The translations under genes and the position numbers were made by a program. The notes below the pieces were generated by a model. The model saw only the letters and a program-made list of their open reading frames with translations, was not told the DNA's origin and did not search any database. DNA of 64,000 nucleotides, taken from contig NDFF03000014.1 of assembly GCA_002150815.3 (NCBI GenBank), positions 1-64,000 of the forward strand. The letters run 5' to 3'. This document shows, piece after piece, positions 1 through 12,279 of the stretch. The stretch comes from Grammothele lineata. Its lineage: Eukaryota > Basidiomycota > Agaricomycetes > Polyporales > Polyporaceae. How positions within the stretch are numbered: position 1 is the first letter of the stretch; each line of letters opens with the position of its first letter.

Positions 1-3000
1 GCGCAGAGGGCTCCGCAAGTGACGACAGGAGAATGTTGGTGTCGACCACAAGCACTGTTGGCCGGGCACGACTCGTAGAGACGGGCGCGCCACACCGTTC
101 TTGCATGATGATGTGATGCGCAGTTGACACGACGACGCCTCGTGGTGGCCGGACTGAAGCAACACCTGAAGGTGTCTCCGGCACTCCCGTGGCAAAGAGC
201 GGCGGGTGAGTATACTAGCAGAAACCCTGACCGAATGCCAGCAACATACCTTGAGCTTTCGGATTTCTTCGGTGTCCGTGTCGTCATCATTGTCGCTCTC
301 GTCGTCCGCCGGCATCTCAACATCGTCGACCTCCATAGAGTCCTCGCTCCACTTGGTGCCCCTGAGCCTCTGCTCGTCCTGCTCCCGCTCGCGCTGCTCC
401 TTCTCCTTCCATCTCGCCACCTTCTGCGCGAGCGAGCCCTCAACGCGCCAGCACGGCCGACCGTCCTCCGGCGAGCTCGCCGCGAACTTGAAGCCATGGA
501 TGTCGCACGCAATGCGAAGACCGGCGCGGGTGAGGCGGACCCAACGACGCTTCTCGGGAGACTGATCCTCGCGGTTGTCGCTCTCGTCCTCGATGATGCC
601 GTCCATGGCCTCATCGGGGATCTCGACGAGGTCGAGGACCTCGACCTCGATGTTGCGCTCTTCGCCCGCGGCCTCGGCGTCCTTGCTCCAGAATCCGTGC
701 TCGAAAACCATCTTGCCGCCCCAGCCCATGCCGCGAACGCACCAATCCTCCGGGAGGGGCGTGCACCCACTCGTGAGGAGATCGCTCTCGGCGCTGGCTT
801 TCTGGTGTTCACGGAGGAAGTCGCGGCGGACGATGTTGGTGGGGAACATTGCGAGCTTCTCCCGAGGAATGGTGTGCTCAAGTTCTGAGCGCACTGAGGG
901 CTCGCGAAGGACGGTAGATAGGAAAGTGAGAAGGATCGTGTTGTAAGGGTTGAAGGTCGGCGTTGCGAACTCGCTCAGCTAGCGGAAGGGGTGGCGGAGC
1001 GTGTGCGAGCGCATCGCGAAAGCGAGCTGCATTGCGAGGTGGAGGGTCGCGGGAAGTTCGGGCTCGGGCGTGGGCGTCGACTTGGCGCTGGCAGCAGACT
1101 TGTCGGGGAGTTCCTCGTTGTCGACGTCAATCTTCGAGGCGTCACCGTTGCAGCGGTTCGCCATGAGAACCTTGATTCTTCCTGCGGCTGCGCCGGTGGG
1201 AAGCGTCGGACTCATGCTCGTATTGCCAGCGCTACGGGTCTCAATACTTAAGACACGCCGCAGGACTACAGTCGGACGACCGTACTCGAGCAGAGCACCG
1301 ACGTTGACGAGCGCCATCGCGATCCACTCGCACTCCTGGACTTCTGTGCAATCTGCAGGTCACCGTGAGTGTGCTGTGCGCATTCGAGATATTCATCGCA
1401 CTTACCACCAATCTGGAGCTTCTCCTGGAAGCGCTCCAGCACCCGCTTGAAGCCATCGAGCTGGATGTTGGCGAAGAGCATGCCGTGAAGTAGGACGAAA
1501 AGCTCCATCAGGGATGCGTCGGGAGCTTGACGTCGTGCCTGCAACGGCTGCGTCCACATCCCGAGGACCGACTTGCGCGCGGTCGAGAACGGATGGAATG
1601 CGACCATGCTAGAACACATTCATGTTAATATGAATTGTGCATCCGAATAGGTATCGTACATACCTCTAAACGAAATGATAAACGCCGCGCACTTGGCAAC
1701 TCCTCGTCCGAGCCATCCTTGTCGCAGCGCAGCAGTCCGAGATGGTGCCGCAACTTACCCGAATTGGGCGTGATCGCGAGACCCCACATGAACTAGTCCT
1801 TCGCGACTTGTCGCCAACGCTCCTTGTCTGGGTCGAGCTCTATTAGCCCCGCCGCCTCCTGGCCAACACTAGAGATGTTCTAGAACCGGAGCATTGCGGC
1901 TGCGCCCACCGCGACCTCGGCACCTATGGGGATCTCGGCTTCGGACAACAGCGGGCTGTCGTCAATGTGCACGGGCGTGGGCGAGACTGCGGCGGAGGGG
2001 AGGTCGGTTGCGAGCGGATTGGGGGAGGTGGGGTGGGGCGTCGAGACCAGGAGGTCGTTCTTGGCAATTGCGGACGTCGTGAGGGTGTTGCTGGTGGTAT
2101 GGGTGCCCTCGAGAAGCGCGCTGACTGCCATCCAATAACGCGACAGGTCGCCAAGCACCTCCAGGAACGCTCCGCGGTATTGCACGAAATTGCGCTCCTC
2201 GATTAGCCCGCCGTAGAACACATCCGCGTAGTTAAGGAATTGCTATATCGAAATATTAGTACTAAGCTGCAGGCGCGCAGTTATTGAATACTCACCTGAA
2301 GGTACTCGAGCGCTACTTGTGAGCTCATGGGGGGGCGCGCTGCATGCCGAAGCGACTCGAGCAGGTGGTAAAAGGCGTGCGAACACAGTCGAATGATGAG
2401 GTTGTACTTCTGGGGGATGTTCTTGAGCGACGCAGGCACCGTAGGCGCCAGCGTCAAGGCGAGCATCTCGCGGATGCTTTCGGCAAGCCTGTTGGGACGA
2501 GAAAGTTGAGCCGCTAGATGCATGTATGCATAGATAAGATGCACTCACTGCTGATGTTCGGTGACAAGCTTGCGCCACCGTTCCGACTCGCCCTCCTCGT
2601 TCGCGGCATCCCTCGCGAGGCCGTTGCTACTTGGCCGCCCTTTGATCATGAGCCCCACTCTCGACGCACCCCGCTCGCCCTCGTCCGCCCTCTCCCGATC
2701 CTGATCCGTGCCCAACAACCTACTCTCCAGCCCACTGATCGTTCGATAGATTTCTTTGAGCTTGCGCGAGAACGCGTTCGCGCTCGAGGCGCTGTCCTCG
2801 GACCTCCGGCCCGCGGGATTTGAGGAATCAAAAAGAGCGGAGGAGGCCGACGAAGAGTCTGTCGCCGATGATAGGGTGAAGTTGGACGAGATAGTCGAAT
2901 GAGCATAGGAAGCGGAGGACGTCGAGGAAGCGGATACCCAGTCGCCAGACGATTTGGGTGTGGGAGGCGGACGCGGAACGCTGGGTGGCCCACTTGCAGG

Positions 3001-3312
3001 GGCACCATGCTGGCGAAAGTGTTGAGAGGAAAAGAGGACGGCGTCGTGTTTTCTCGGGTTGAAAAGTTGACGATGTTGATCGCGCGAGGTTTGGTGGACG
3101 CGCGGGGGCATCGCGCGGGGCGAATGCGAACTTGAGGCCGCGTCCGACATCGCGTCAGGCTCGGCGGTAATGAAGGGTCTTCGTATGGGGTCGGCGTTGG
3201 GGTTGTAAGGCTTGCCGAGGCTGCCGTTCGCAGCAGGCCGCGCATGCGTAGCACGAGGGGAGTTGTGGGAGATCTTGAGCCGCCGCGAGAAGTCGTCGGC
3301 ATCCGCCTCCAT
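1..3312 (-). pseudogene. EST1/SMG6-like gene, broken, C-terminus off the window
   Basis: The reverse strand encodes an Est1/SMG5-6-7-type protein. Proteins of this family act in nonsense-mediated decay or telomerase regulation. Visible parts are a low-complexity N-terminus from ATG 3312, an EST1 N-terminal segment (RKLKEIYRTISGLESRLL, then FLNYADVFYGGLIEERNF and YRGAFLEVLGDLSRYWM), the EST1 central domain (LRHHLGLL, AFHPFSTARKSVL), an acidic linker ending TEEIRKLK, and the start of a PIN nuclease domain (VLVVDTNILLSSL, first PIN Asp present). Introns lie near 2490-2547, 2241-2295, 1620-1664, 1349-1407 and 100-250. It is disrupted: in-frame TAG codons at 1880-1882, 1793-1795 (a Trp in the family motif), 1666-1668 and 979-981 (Trp in the second copy at 43 kb), plus frameshifts near 1690 and just before the PIN motif. 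I infer a decayed copy of a gene intact elsewhere. The sequence is truncated at base 1. Confidence 0.8.
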
Positions 3313-4800
3313 TTGCGGGGAGACGTCGGAGACGCGATGTTTAGATCAGGGATGAGAGGTATGTGCAGGCAACGTGGCGATGATGGGTGGGCGATGGAGG
3401 GTCTGGGTGTGGACGAGGAGGATTGGGATGGCCCTTTTGGCCTCTCGTAGGCCGCAGCGGTACTACATATGACGTTCACGAGTGAGGGGGGGCTGGAGAA
3501 GAGAAAGAATGAACGGCCACATACGCCTGCTTGTGTCGGAGCGCAATAACCTTGTCCGCGATATCTGCCTGATCAGATCCCCCTGCCTTGCCCTTTCGAG
3601 AAGCTGTTGCGATTTTCGCAGCTGTTTCCTGCATATATAGTAGCGGCAGGAGTGCGGAGGACGTCGACGCCGAGGAGGGAAGCGAAAGAAGTCGAAGATG
3701 AGAGAGAAGAAAAGCGGGGGAGGGAAAGGAGGGATGGGATGGCCTCACATGATGTTCACGAAAGATGCGTGTAGATTAAACGCCAGCTAGCGCTGTACAC
3801 CACTCGGAGTCGGGGACTGGCGCTTGCCGCCGCTACGATACTCGGTCCCACCGGGTCCGCGGCCGCACAATAGCTGCGGTTCCCTGCATGTGTTCTGCAC
3901 CAACACGATCGCCGAAGCCCGCGGTACGCCACGATGACAAGAAGCAGATTCCGCGCAGACGGAGGAGGAATAGATACACGGACGACGGATCAAACAAGGT
4001 ACCACAATGAAGCGAGAAAGAGTATATACACTGAATCTGGTAGCGCAAAAGTATCTGTAGGGATAAATCGGAGAGGATGTTATGCTAGCGTTGCGGAAGT
4101 TCTATGCATCCAATAAGACGAAGTGGTGTGCCCCGCAACGTGGTGGTTGGCATGGACAAGAGTCGGCGTTTCGATCTTGTGCTCCAATATGCTAGCTGCA
4201 ACAGAGCGCAGCTGGGCGCGCGATGACGGCCCCCTTGTTGCTTCTCTGCCCGGTGTTGACGGCGGGGACCGTGAAATTCACATTCTGATGCGAAAAGTCG
4301 AGGAAGGGTCTCGTACTTAGGGTCGTATAGAGAAGGGTGCTAACTTACGGAGATAACATCGCTTTGAGCCCGAAATCAGAACGCAATGAGCTTCACGGAC
4401 TTCCAAGCGAGATGGCTCGAACGAACTCGCCCGGTGCTATGGGCACTCAGGCTGAAGCTATCGTGCCTTGGAGGCAAACCCCTCGAAGGAAAAGCAGGGA
4501 GCAGACGTTGCCATGAGGTAACATGGAGCCTTGAAGGAGTCACCTACTGGTAGCTGCAAGGTAGCTGGGCTCATTCTGCTCACCCTTGATTGGCGCTCAG
4601 TTGGATCACCACTCACTGCGGACGTCAGCGTGCTCGAAAGTCACATCGTAGAAAACTCCCACCTTTCTCGGACTGAGACGTCAAGCACATGTGCTCGCTG
4701 CGAGTCGCTGGGCATCATCCAGATACTGCATTACACGTTAGATATGATACACTACGACCATCATCCTGGAAACCTAGAAAACCCTTCTAATCCTGGCAGC
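3313..4800. other. Intergenic, no supported gene
   Basis: This stretch separates the broken EST1/SMG6-like gene from the stop of the DUF6534 gene. A 90-codon reverse-strand frame at 3476-3748 (containing ALRHKQAYV) could be an upstream exon or leader of the EST1-like gene, but it has no recognisable domain and I could not join it convincingly. The rest shows only short frames in all directions and no RNA-gene signature. Confidence 0.4.
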
Positions 4801-6895
4801 TCATGCCAACTCGACCCCTTTTGAGAACTTCATATCTCTCATGTCATACGAGCCCTGAAGGAGCGCGTTCGTCAGAGCGGACAAATTTCCCACCATCGTG
4901 CTCTCACTCACCGGCCCCATAGCCAGATCGGCCAGCTCGGCCTCCTGCTCGACATGCGTGATTGTCTGTCGGGTTATCTCGACCTGTCGAAAATGGACCA
5001 TCAGTATCCTACGATACGCGAGAGAAGGCAGCGGGCGGCCATACGATCGGCGCTGGCCTATCTGAGCTGGTCGTCGAGTAGGGCGGCCTAGAACGGTTCA
5101 CGACGTTGCGGATATGCGTGCGTGCATTCAGGGAGCCGAGGAATGAGTTGGCATAAACTGGAAGGTTCAGTGAGCGAGCATGTCGTGAGCGGGAAAAACA
5201 TTTACAAGGGAGAGGTTCAACAAGAGGAAGAACGTACGCTTTGTCTGAATCTCGACCAGCCCAAGGAAGGCCAGACTATCCTTTTGGAGCGCGAACTGCG
5301 GGAGATCACCGGATCAGCGCCCATACGGTCGGCGTCGAGGTGGCAACCGATGCTCACCAGAATGACGCAAACGAGGGAGGTGACGCTGCAAGGAAAGTGG
5401 GTTGAAAAATCACTGGCGCTGGAACGTGGAGTGTACCTACCCCGTGATAGCACCGGTGTTCACAGTGTAAAGCAAGATCCTGTTGACTACACCTTGCGAC
5501 TGCCTATGTGGCTCGACGTGAGCGGGTGAAACGTATCGGTGCAGGCATCACGAACTTATGGTACGTGCTCTTGCGACGTTTGAGGAAAATTGTCAGCGAG
5601 ATAGCAACGAGCAGGTCAACCAACGCTGCAGAACCCAGACCACCACTGACTGTGGCCTGTGCACATTGGAATCAGCGTTGACGTCGAAAAGGTTCCGGAT
5701 TGAGGCGTAAACGTCAAACTCACGAGTGCAGTATCTCCGTTGCGAAGATTCAACCAGTTAGGGTGAATGTAAGTTAGTGCGGTCGAGCCTTCCTCCCATC
5801 GCCATCGTCAGTATGTCGAGCGGGGATGAAGAGCACAATATGACACACCTGCCCCAAAGCCTGTCGACAACACAGGACTCAAACGGTCATGAATCTGATG
5901 CGGATTGTGAAAAGGGCTCTGACATACCCACGCGCGCCAGAGCGAAGAACCCCTAAGAAACCAACCTCGTCAGTGCCAGCAGTCCCCACGTCATCGGAAC
6001 ACTGAACACATACAATAATCGACGTCCAGATGAACGACTTGTCGCTCACTGATGTTGGGAGGTTTGATCAAAAGAGGCGACCCGCAGTGACGGTCAAGGG
6101 GACGTACTTATCCACACTCTCCACGTATAATATCTTGAGGGAGCGCATCAATACAGTGCAATGTCGAATAATAAATGGCAAGTAATAACTCACCCTTGTA
6201 CACATAATGCGACACTTGCCTGACGAACAAATGAGGACATGGATACCCTCAGATAGAACGTGGGACTCACACTTGTCAAGACCGTAACCTACGAGCGAAA
6301 CATGAGGGGACGACGAGTAAAGACAGAGGATGAGACTCACCCCGACACCTCTGATGATTCGCATTCGCGCACGTCCTTCAGCATGGCAGGAACAAAACAC
6401 AGACAGAGAAGAGATCATAACGTACGAGCCGACAACTACGAAGTTCAACGCGTTCCCGAAATTCTTGACCATGTATTGATACATGAACTGCATACAGGCC
6501 GCGGTATGAACAGTTTCTAACAACCTGGAATGAGACAGTTAGCGCACGACCGGCGTATGAATAGACCATCCCAAAATACGCACCATACGGCACCGACCTT
6601 GTGGCAGCATGAGCAACGAGTTATTTACACCAGATGCGAAAACATACTAGGTATTTTAGGATCACCACATCGTCCGGAAATGTTTGATAATAAAGGAATG
6701 TCTGGAGAGTGGTCATCCCATACAATCTAAGACGCACCCTAAGTGTTTGGACGCGACGAGCTAATGAAGAGGAAATAGTACTGACATGCACGCCAAGTAG
6801 ATCTCAATGAAGAGACCACCCATCACAGATTCCGCCGCGGCCGCAGAGAGAAGGAGGCCTTCGACAGCGGAGCTAGACGACGCGTTGGCAGCCAT
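4801..6895 (-). CDS. DUF6534-family seven-helix membrane protein
   Basis: This is a multi-exon reverse-strand gene of the DUF6534/DUF6533 class, polytopic integral membrane proteins abundant in Agaricomycetes and of unknown function. The start ATG at 6893-6895 gives MAANASSSSAVEGLLL. Exons then give YGMTTLQTFLYYQTFPDD, the family signature VGAVW plus LLETVHTAACMQFMYQY, later SGGLGSAALVDLLVAISLTI, NRILLYTVNTGAITG, VYANSFLGSLNARTHIRNVV, and a cytosolic tail ending KFSKGVELA at stop 4801-4803. The order of these blocks matches the family from helix 1 to the C-terminal 'ANS-LA-LNAR' block. Exons between about 5700 and 6400 are the least certain and may be damaged; I could not read a clean frame through helices 4-5. 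There are no obvious functional partners nearby. Confidence 0.65.
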
Positions 6896-9735
6896 CGCGT
6901 CCTGGCCAGGGTTAATGAAGCGGTGCTGTTCAAGTTGACGGGGGGTCGATCCCGAGCACACGCGGGAGGGCTCCGTATATCAGCGGCGTGGACACCGCTA
7001 GGGGCGCTCGCACCGGCCTTCTGAGAAGCCCAAGAAGCAAGGGGCGGCGTGTGCATCGGAGCCGGCATCTCGCACATTGCAAAGGGCAACAGCCTCGGGC
7101 GGGCGGGAGGGTGGGATCACGCCCGGGTCGTTGGCAGATTGCGCATCTTTGCGTCGCGGCGTGTGGAACGACCCGCTCGCTTAACCAGCCTGGAGTGATG
7201 TCGCTCGCAGTAACCAACATACCTGGCGGTTCGCCTCGGTTCGCTCGGTGAGGATGCCGCGGAGCACCAGCGGAGACCTTGCTTAATGGGCGCATATAAA
7301 CCGCGGGCCGTGGCGGTTTGAGAGGCTGGTATGCGTTCGCGGCGGCCGGGTGGGCGGGAGCAGTGGTTTCTGAGGGGCTCATTCAGGATCTTCCGAATAG
7401 AACGAAGACCAAACTAACCTACAATCCCCTACAGCTCGCGGACCACCTGTACGTTACCCTGCTCAGGTACCCGGGGGCCTCAGCTGCGGGTGGGAATCCC
7501 GTCAGTTCGCGATAGCCCTCTTCGCGGACCCACGGTGAACATTCCGGAGTGGGAGGCTAGATGCCGACGTCCATGAGAAAATGAACGCAGTTCTATCTCC
7601 TTGTCGCTGACTTGCGATCGATCTGTTCGAGACTCGTAGTAGTGATGATGAACTCCTGCGGTCGGCGATAACTAGCCGGCTATATGCGTGCATCTGAAAA
7701 CACTAATATTTGCGCGTCTGGGCGTGCAGGAAGTGTCATCGAGAAGATGGACAGTAAGTAGAAAAATGAGCGGCGATAGATCCGTATGGGAGCCACCCGG
7801 GATCGCACCATCTGCTCCGAAGTTTTTAGCTCTCGGCCCTAGTTATGCAGAGCTTCCCGCACTGCGGCCGCGAGCGCTGCGGCGCTGAGCGGCTATCCTT
7901 CATCCTGTGGTGCTCGCACGCAGCCAGCAAGGGTCATCAGGGTCATTCGAAGATCAAAATGGGCGCACGCCCGTCGGGCAGTGATGTCGACCGTCGAGCC
8001 AATTTCTGGAGGTCGCAGTTGACGCTTATTGTTCCGAGGGTCGCCTGGGCACGACGCCGAGGAAGAGGGGCCTACTGCGTTCGGATCAGCGATCGCACGT
8101 TAGAGGAACTCTGAAAATAAACAGGGATAGTTACCACGTGAGTACCGAATTCTTCGGGATCAGGTCGAAGGTAAGAACCTCACGAACGTTCAGAGTGGGT
8201 CTCGGCCGGACTTGTGAAGGGTATGTAGTCCGTTGCAGGAAGGGCATATTGAGATTATGACGAGAGAAATGCGAATCGTCCGGGACAACGTGTCAGATCA
8301 ATCCGCCCGGAGAGTGCAGAGTAACAATAAGTATGCTACACTGGCGAAAGTGAATACGACACGTTTACAATGCGGGCTGACAAGGCAGGTGACTTTGATG
8401 ACATCGGTGAGTATTGGAAACACTGAGGAGGACACGGCTATGTTGAACGCACTAGAGATACGAAATCATCTCATCAGTAGCCCGAAGCAATGTGTAGAAG
8501 AAGATGCAAAGCTGACCACACGGGGAGATCAAAGGATCGAGGAAGAGAGCAAGGACCATTACGGTAATCCCGCAAGCGTGCTGATGGGAGTAATTGAGCC
8601 ATTGCCTCCGCTGAGTATCACCTGACGCACACACATCAGCAGAAGGAGTTCCTGGGAAGACACGTACGCACCGAAAACGTCGAGTCAGTGTTGATCGTGG
8701 ATCATCTTGGCTCGTTCCGAGAGACGGTGCATGGAGAAAGGGGACACAGAGCGTCGTCAGGCTGGAGTCCGATGATCATGAAGGTGAGATAAAGAATCAG
8801 ACACCAGAAGGAATGGTTACATGCTCTCGAACGCAATGCAACACTGACCTCAACAAGTTATCCTCGCTGGGCTTGGTTGTACAACGTCGCTCGTCGCAAC
8901 CCATGGCCGGGGTGAAGTCAGGATGGTTAGACGGGGTACTTGTTACTGGATCTCGGAAGCCGGCGATCAGATGTTGGTGCACAACCTCGAATCTCGATGA
9001 AGCGCACTGCGAGTGTATTGGGCCACAAAATCCCAGGTCGTATGTCAGGAACGCCATCACAGGAACACCACTCCTCGACGATCGACGATTATGAATGAAT
9101 AAGCACAAGAGGCACGTTTGTAGCTTCGTGATACTATGGACTTGATACACGCGTGCGTCAGTAAGAGGGAACCAAAGAGACTGGGAGGGGCACGCACGCG
9201 CGCAACGCCTGATGACATGGCTTCTTCTAAATGAAGGGACCTTGTCAGCTGAGCTACACGAGGTCGTAAACGGTCGATGAGTGCTTTGTAGTACACGCTA
9301 GAAGGGAACCGGAAGTCCACGTCATTTTATCACATGTCGAGCTGGAAGTACCAGCCCAAGTCAAGGGGGAGAGCGTGAGACTTGGAATGCAAGTAGCAAA
9401 GGTATCCTTGAAGATTCTTACGGCCGGGTTCAAATGAGTTTTGAAGGATCCGTACGCCCGCAACTTCTATCCCTGCATTTGAATGGTCGCGAGCACACTC
9501 TTCATGTCGTTTCGGGAGCTTTCGTCGATAATGGGCACGATGGAGGCGACGTAAACGTCTCGATAACACCAGGCGATATGGGATGTGAGGGGGCATCTAT
9601 TGAATGCACTATGGATACAAAGGCTAATGTACGGGGGATATTAGCGATGTAGCACGCCGACCACGTATCATGACAGAGATGAAGGCATTATCGTACGTGT
9701 CCGGTATAATCAGGAGAACGGGGCAGGTCTCTAAA
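6896..9735. other. Long stretch without a recognised gene
   Basis: This 2.8-kb gap lies between the DUF6534 gene start and the Isa1 stop. Frames of 100-150 codons exist (for example 6930-7382 minus, 8233-8625 plus, 8797-9150 minus), but none shows a family motif, a membrane pattern or a convincing splice chain. The first few hundred bases, GC-rich up to about 7300, are presumably promoter for the DUF6534 gene. The 7.7-9.7 kb part has several donor-like and acceptor-like strings and may hold a fast-evolving multi-exon or decayed gene. I cannot name anything in it. Confidence 0.4.
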
Positions 9736-10518
9736 TCACGAGCCGACGGTGAAGGACTCTCCGCACCCGCAGGCGTCCTTGATGTTTGGGTTCTTGAACG
9801 CAAACTTCGCACTATAGGTAGAGAGATGAGCGCGCAGGTACAGTCTCGGAAAAACGATGGCGGACGCACCTAAGCCCGTCTTCCTTCCAGTCCATTTCGC
9901 TTCCGATGATAGAGAAGAGCGCCTTGCTGTCGATCAGGACCTTGACCCCGTCCTGCTCCACGATCTCGTCGAACTTGGCCGGCTTCTCGACGTACTCGAG
10001 GTGGTATGAGAGTCCCGCGCAGCCCTTATTCCGCACTCCAATCCGGATCATTTGGGGCGTTGGGCTCTTGAGCAGGTTCCGTAACCGCTCGACCGCCGTG
10101 GGCGTCTGGTATGACCAAGCGAGAGTCGGTATCTGCACAGCAAAGCGAGGGGAACGACACGCACCAACGTGATAGCGGCCTTGGTGGCACGGATGGTGGG
10201 TCGGGCACGCTCTGCCTTGGGGGCAGGGGGCGGCCGTGCTGCCACTTGGGGAGAAGAAGCGTTGGGGGAGAGGTTCTTCGCTGTCGGCGGCTTGGACGAC
10301 GACGCCGGTACAACTACGGGGGGTGTCTCTCCAAGGAGTGGCGACGAAGACGTAGAGGAGGACGCGGTAGACGTGGAGGGCTCTGGTCGGTCGTGCGAGA
10401 CGGCGGACATCATGGCATGGCGGTGACTGGGGAGATAAACGAGAGCACGGGTGGAAGAAGGGCCGGCGAGGAAGGCATGGGTATGAGCCCGCTGGAGGCG
10501 GGCGAGTGTCGAGGCCAT
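9736..10518 (-). CDS. ISA1: Mitochondrial iron-sulfur assembly protein Isa1
   Basis: This is an A-type Fe-S carrier (HesB/IscA/ISCA1 family) of the mitochondrial matrix, needed for [4Fe-4S] cluster maturation of aconitase-type and radical-SAM enzymes. Three exons (10518-10165, 10105-9870, 9811-9736) give 666 nt, about 221 residues. The N-terminus MASTLARLQRAHTHAFL is Arg-rich and lacks acids, as expected for a presequence, and a Ser/Pro/Ala linker follows. The conserved core contains IRIGVRNKGCAGLSYHLEY with the first cluster-ligand Cys, EQDGVKVLIDSKALFSIIGSEMD, and the terminal Cys pair in KDACGCGESFTV. An upstream in-frame ATG at 10656 would lengthen the N-terminus, but the 10518 start gives the better targeting peptide. 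The introns are 58-59 nt. Confidence 0.93.
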
Positions 10519-10842
10519 CGAGAAGGACGCGAGTGAGATGTCGAGGGCGCGGTCGTGGCGGTCGTGGACGACGGTGAGCTCCAGAGGCTTGCCTGGCGCG
10601 AGCAGCCCGAACGGGGCCGAGGAATGCCCGCTGGCGGCTATTGGCCAAGCGGCCACGTGTTACGTAACATGTGGGGTAGGCGCAGCTGACCAATCGCATC
10701 TCACGCATTTCCTTCCGACCCTGGGCTCCTCCAGCTTCGTTCCAGAGTCATCTCGACCACAAAGCAATGCGGCGCTAAAGCGCGCTAACATGTAGACGAA
10801 ATCGAATACAGGTCGACTCGATGCCTTGTCCAAACTATACCG

Positions 10843-12279
10843 CTATCCTCTCTGCAGCTCAGGATCGACATACTTCATCCTACCGCGCCCTTTGAAGCGT
10901 ACACCACCGCTCTGCCTCGACCGCCTTTCCTCCTCTTCCTTTAGTCTCCGCGCCACGCGCTCCAGCTCACGCTTACGGGCGGCCTCTAGCCGCTCCTTCT
11001 CCTCCCGCTCAAGACGCGCATCGTATTGCGATTCAGTCTCGCTCGGCGGGTCGCCGTTGCGGGCGGGGGACGCGGAGCGAGAGCGCGGGCGGCCTTTATC
11101 CTTCTTGTGTTTCTTCTTACTCTTGCTCTTGTCCTTACGCTTGCGGTCCTTGTCCTTTTTGCTCGACTTGGTACGCTTCCGGTCGCGCTCGGGTGAGAAG
11201 GATCGTGATCGTGATCGGGAGCGCGAGTATGAGCGCGAGCGCGAGCGCGAACGTGATGGGGAACGAGGCCGGGATCGTGATCGGTCCGAAGGAGTGCGAG
11301 AACGAGAGCGCGAACGCTGGCGTTTCCTCCCACGTCGCTCGTCATCCGAATCGACCTCGCTCGCACTGCGAGACGCAGGCGAGCCTGTGTACATGGGAAG
11401 CGATGGTCAGGACTGCCATAGACAGCAGAAGGGAAGGCAGTCGCTTACGCTCGACCGGCTTGGATGGCGGGGCACGGAGCATTAGCTCGCCTGAGTTGGC
11501 GACCATGATAGGGACCCGAGGTCGGTCCTTCTCGTCCGTTGGTACTTCGGCTATACGTTCGATAAGATCATATCCTCGAATGACGCGTCCAAATACGACG
11601 TGTTTGCCTAGAAGAACGGAGTGAGCTTTGTTCAAAGAACCGTATGCGTTGAGTCTACGTACCATTCAGGTGAGGACATTCAGTCAGTGTGATAAAGAAT
11701 TGTGAGTTATTTGTGTTGGGGCCCTTGTTCGCCATGCACAACAGTCTGTCGCCCTCGACTATGAGAATATATGCGCGAGGATAAAGGATGGGACGAACAA
11801 ACCCTGGAGCGTCGAGATTGCGGGTGAGGTCTTCATCTGGGAAGGGGCCACCGTATATGGATTCGCCACCAGTGCCATTCCGTTTGGTAAAGTCTTGTTC
11901 GTGCAGGAGCCATTGAGGACAGACGTTCCATATGTACAGGAAAGAGATAGACGCACCTCCGCCCTGGATCATAAAGCCTCTTATAGAGCGGTGTATGACG
12001 CTGTTCTTGTAGTAGAGGGGACGTTGGGTGGACGGAGATAGACCCTTCTCCCCAGTGCATAGCGCGCGAAAGCTGTTATAACGGATGTTACACGCGAGTG
12101 TGAAGATAGGCAGGACGAGACGCACTTTTCCGACGTTTTGGGCGCAGTGTCATTGTACAGCTCGAAGATGACTCTACGAGACTTTGTGAGGCAGACGCGT
12201 AGTGTGGAGGGTACATTACTCACCTGCCCAAGGGTAGGTTATCAACTGTAAAGTCGAAGAAGACGCGAGAATGAGCCAT
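10843..12279 (-). CDS. SR-type cyclophilin (peptidyl-prolyl isomerase with RS tail)
   Basis: This is a two-part protein. The N-terminal cyclophilin domain starts [18 protein letters not shown] (ATG 12277-12279) and continues with [47 protein letters not shown] and [12 protein letters not shown]. Catalytic Arg, Phe and Gln are present in the [12 protein letters not shown] block. The position that is Trp in cyclophilin A (before LNGKHVVFG) is His, as in many large cyclophilins with weak cyclosporin binding. The C-terminal third (about 11394-10845) is an Arg/Ser and Lys/Asp/Arg-rich domain followed by a basic coiled coil and [16 protein letters not shown]. This matches nuclear SR-cyclophilins linked to splicing speckles. 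Several introns of 50-65 nt interrupt the cyclophilin half. It is transcribed divergently from the Ras-like gene. Confidence 0.9.

Noticed and set aside
124..888. 254-codon plus-strand frame
   Set aside because: It is the shadow of the EST1/SMG6-like gene on the minus strand; it opens with TTG and carries no domain.
1..3312. Stop-codon reassignment (TAG read as Trp) to explain the EST1-like gene
   Set aside because: Cyclophilin, Tim13, Jjj1, Rfa3, UBX and other intact genes here end at TAG, and the gene also has frameshifts and TAG at non-Trp positions.
8797..9150. Second membrane-receptor-like gene at 8.8-9.1 kb
   Set aside because: Strings such as WLYNVARRNPWPG on one strand looked suggestive, but no helices or splice chain could be assembled around them.
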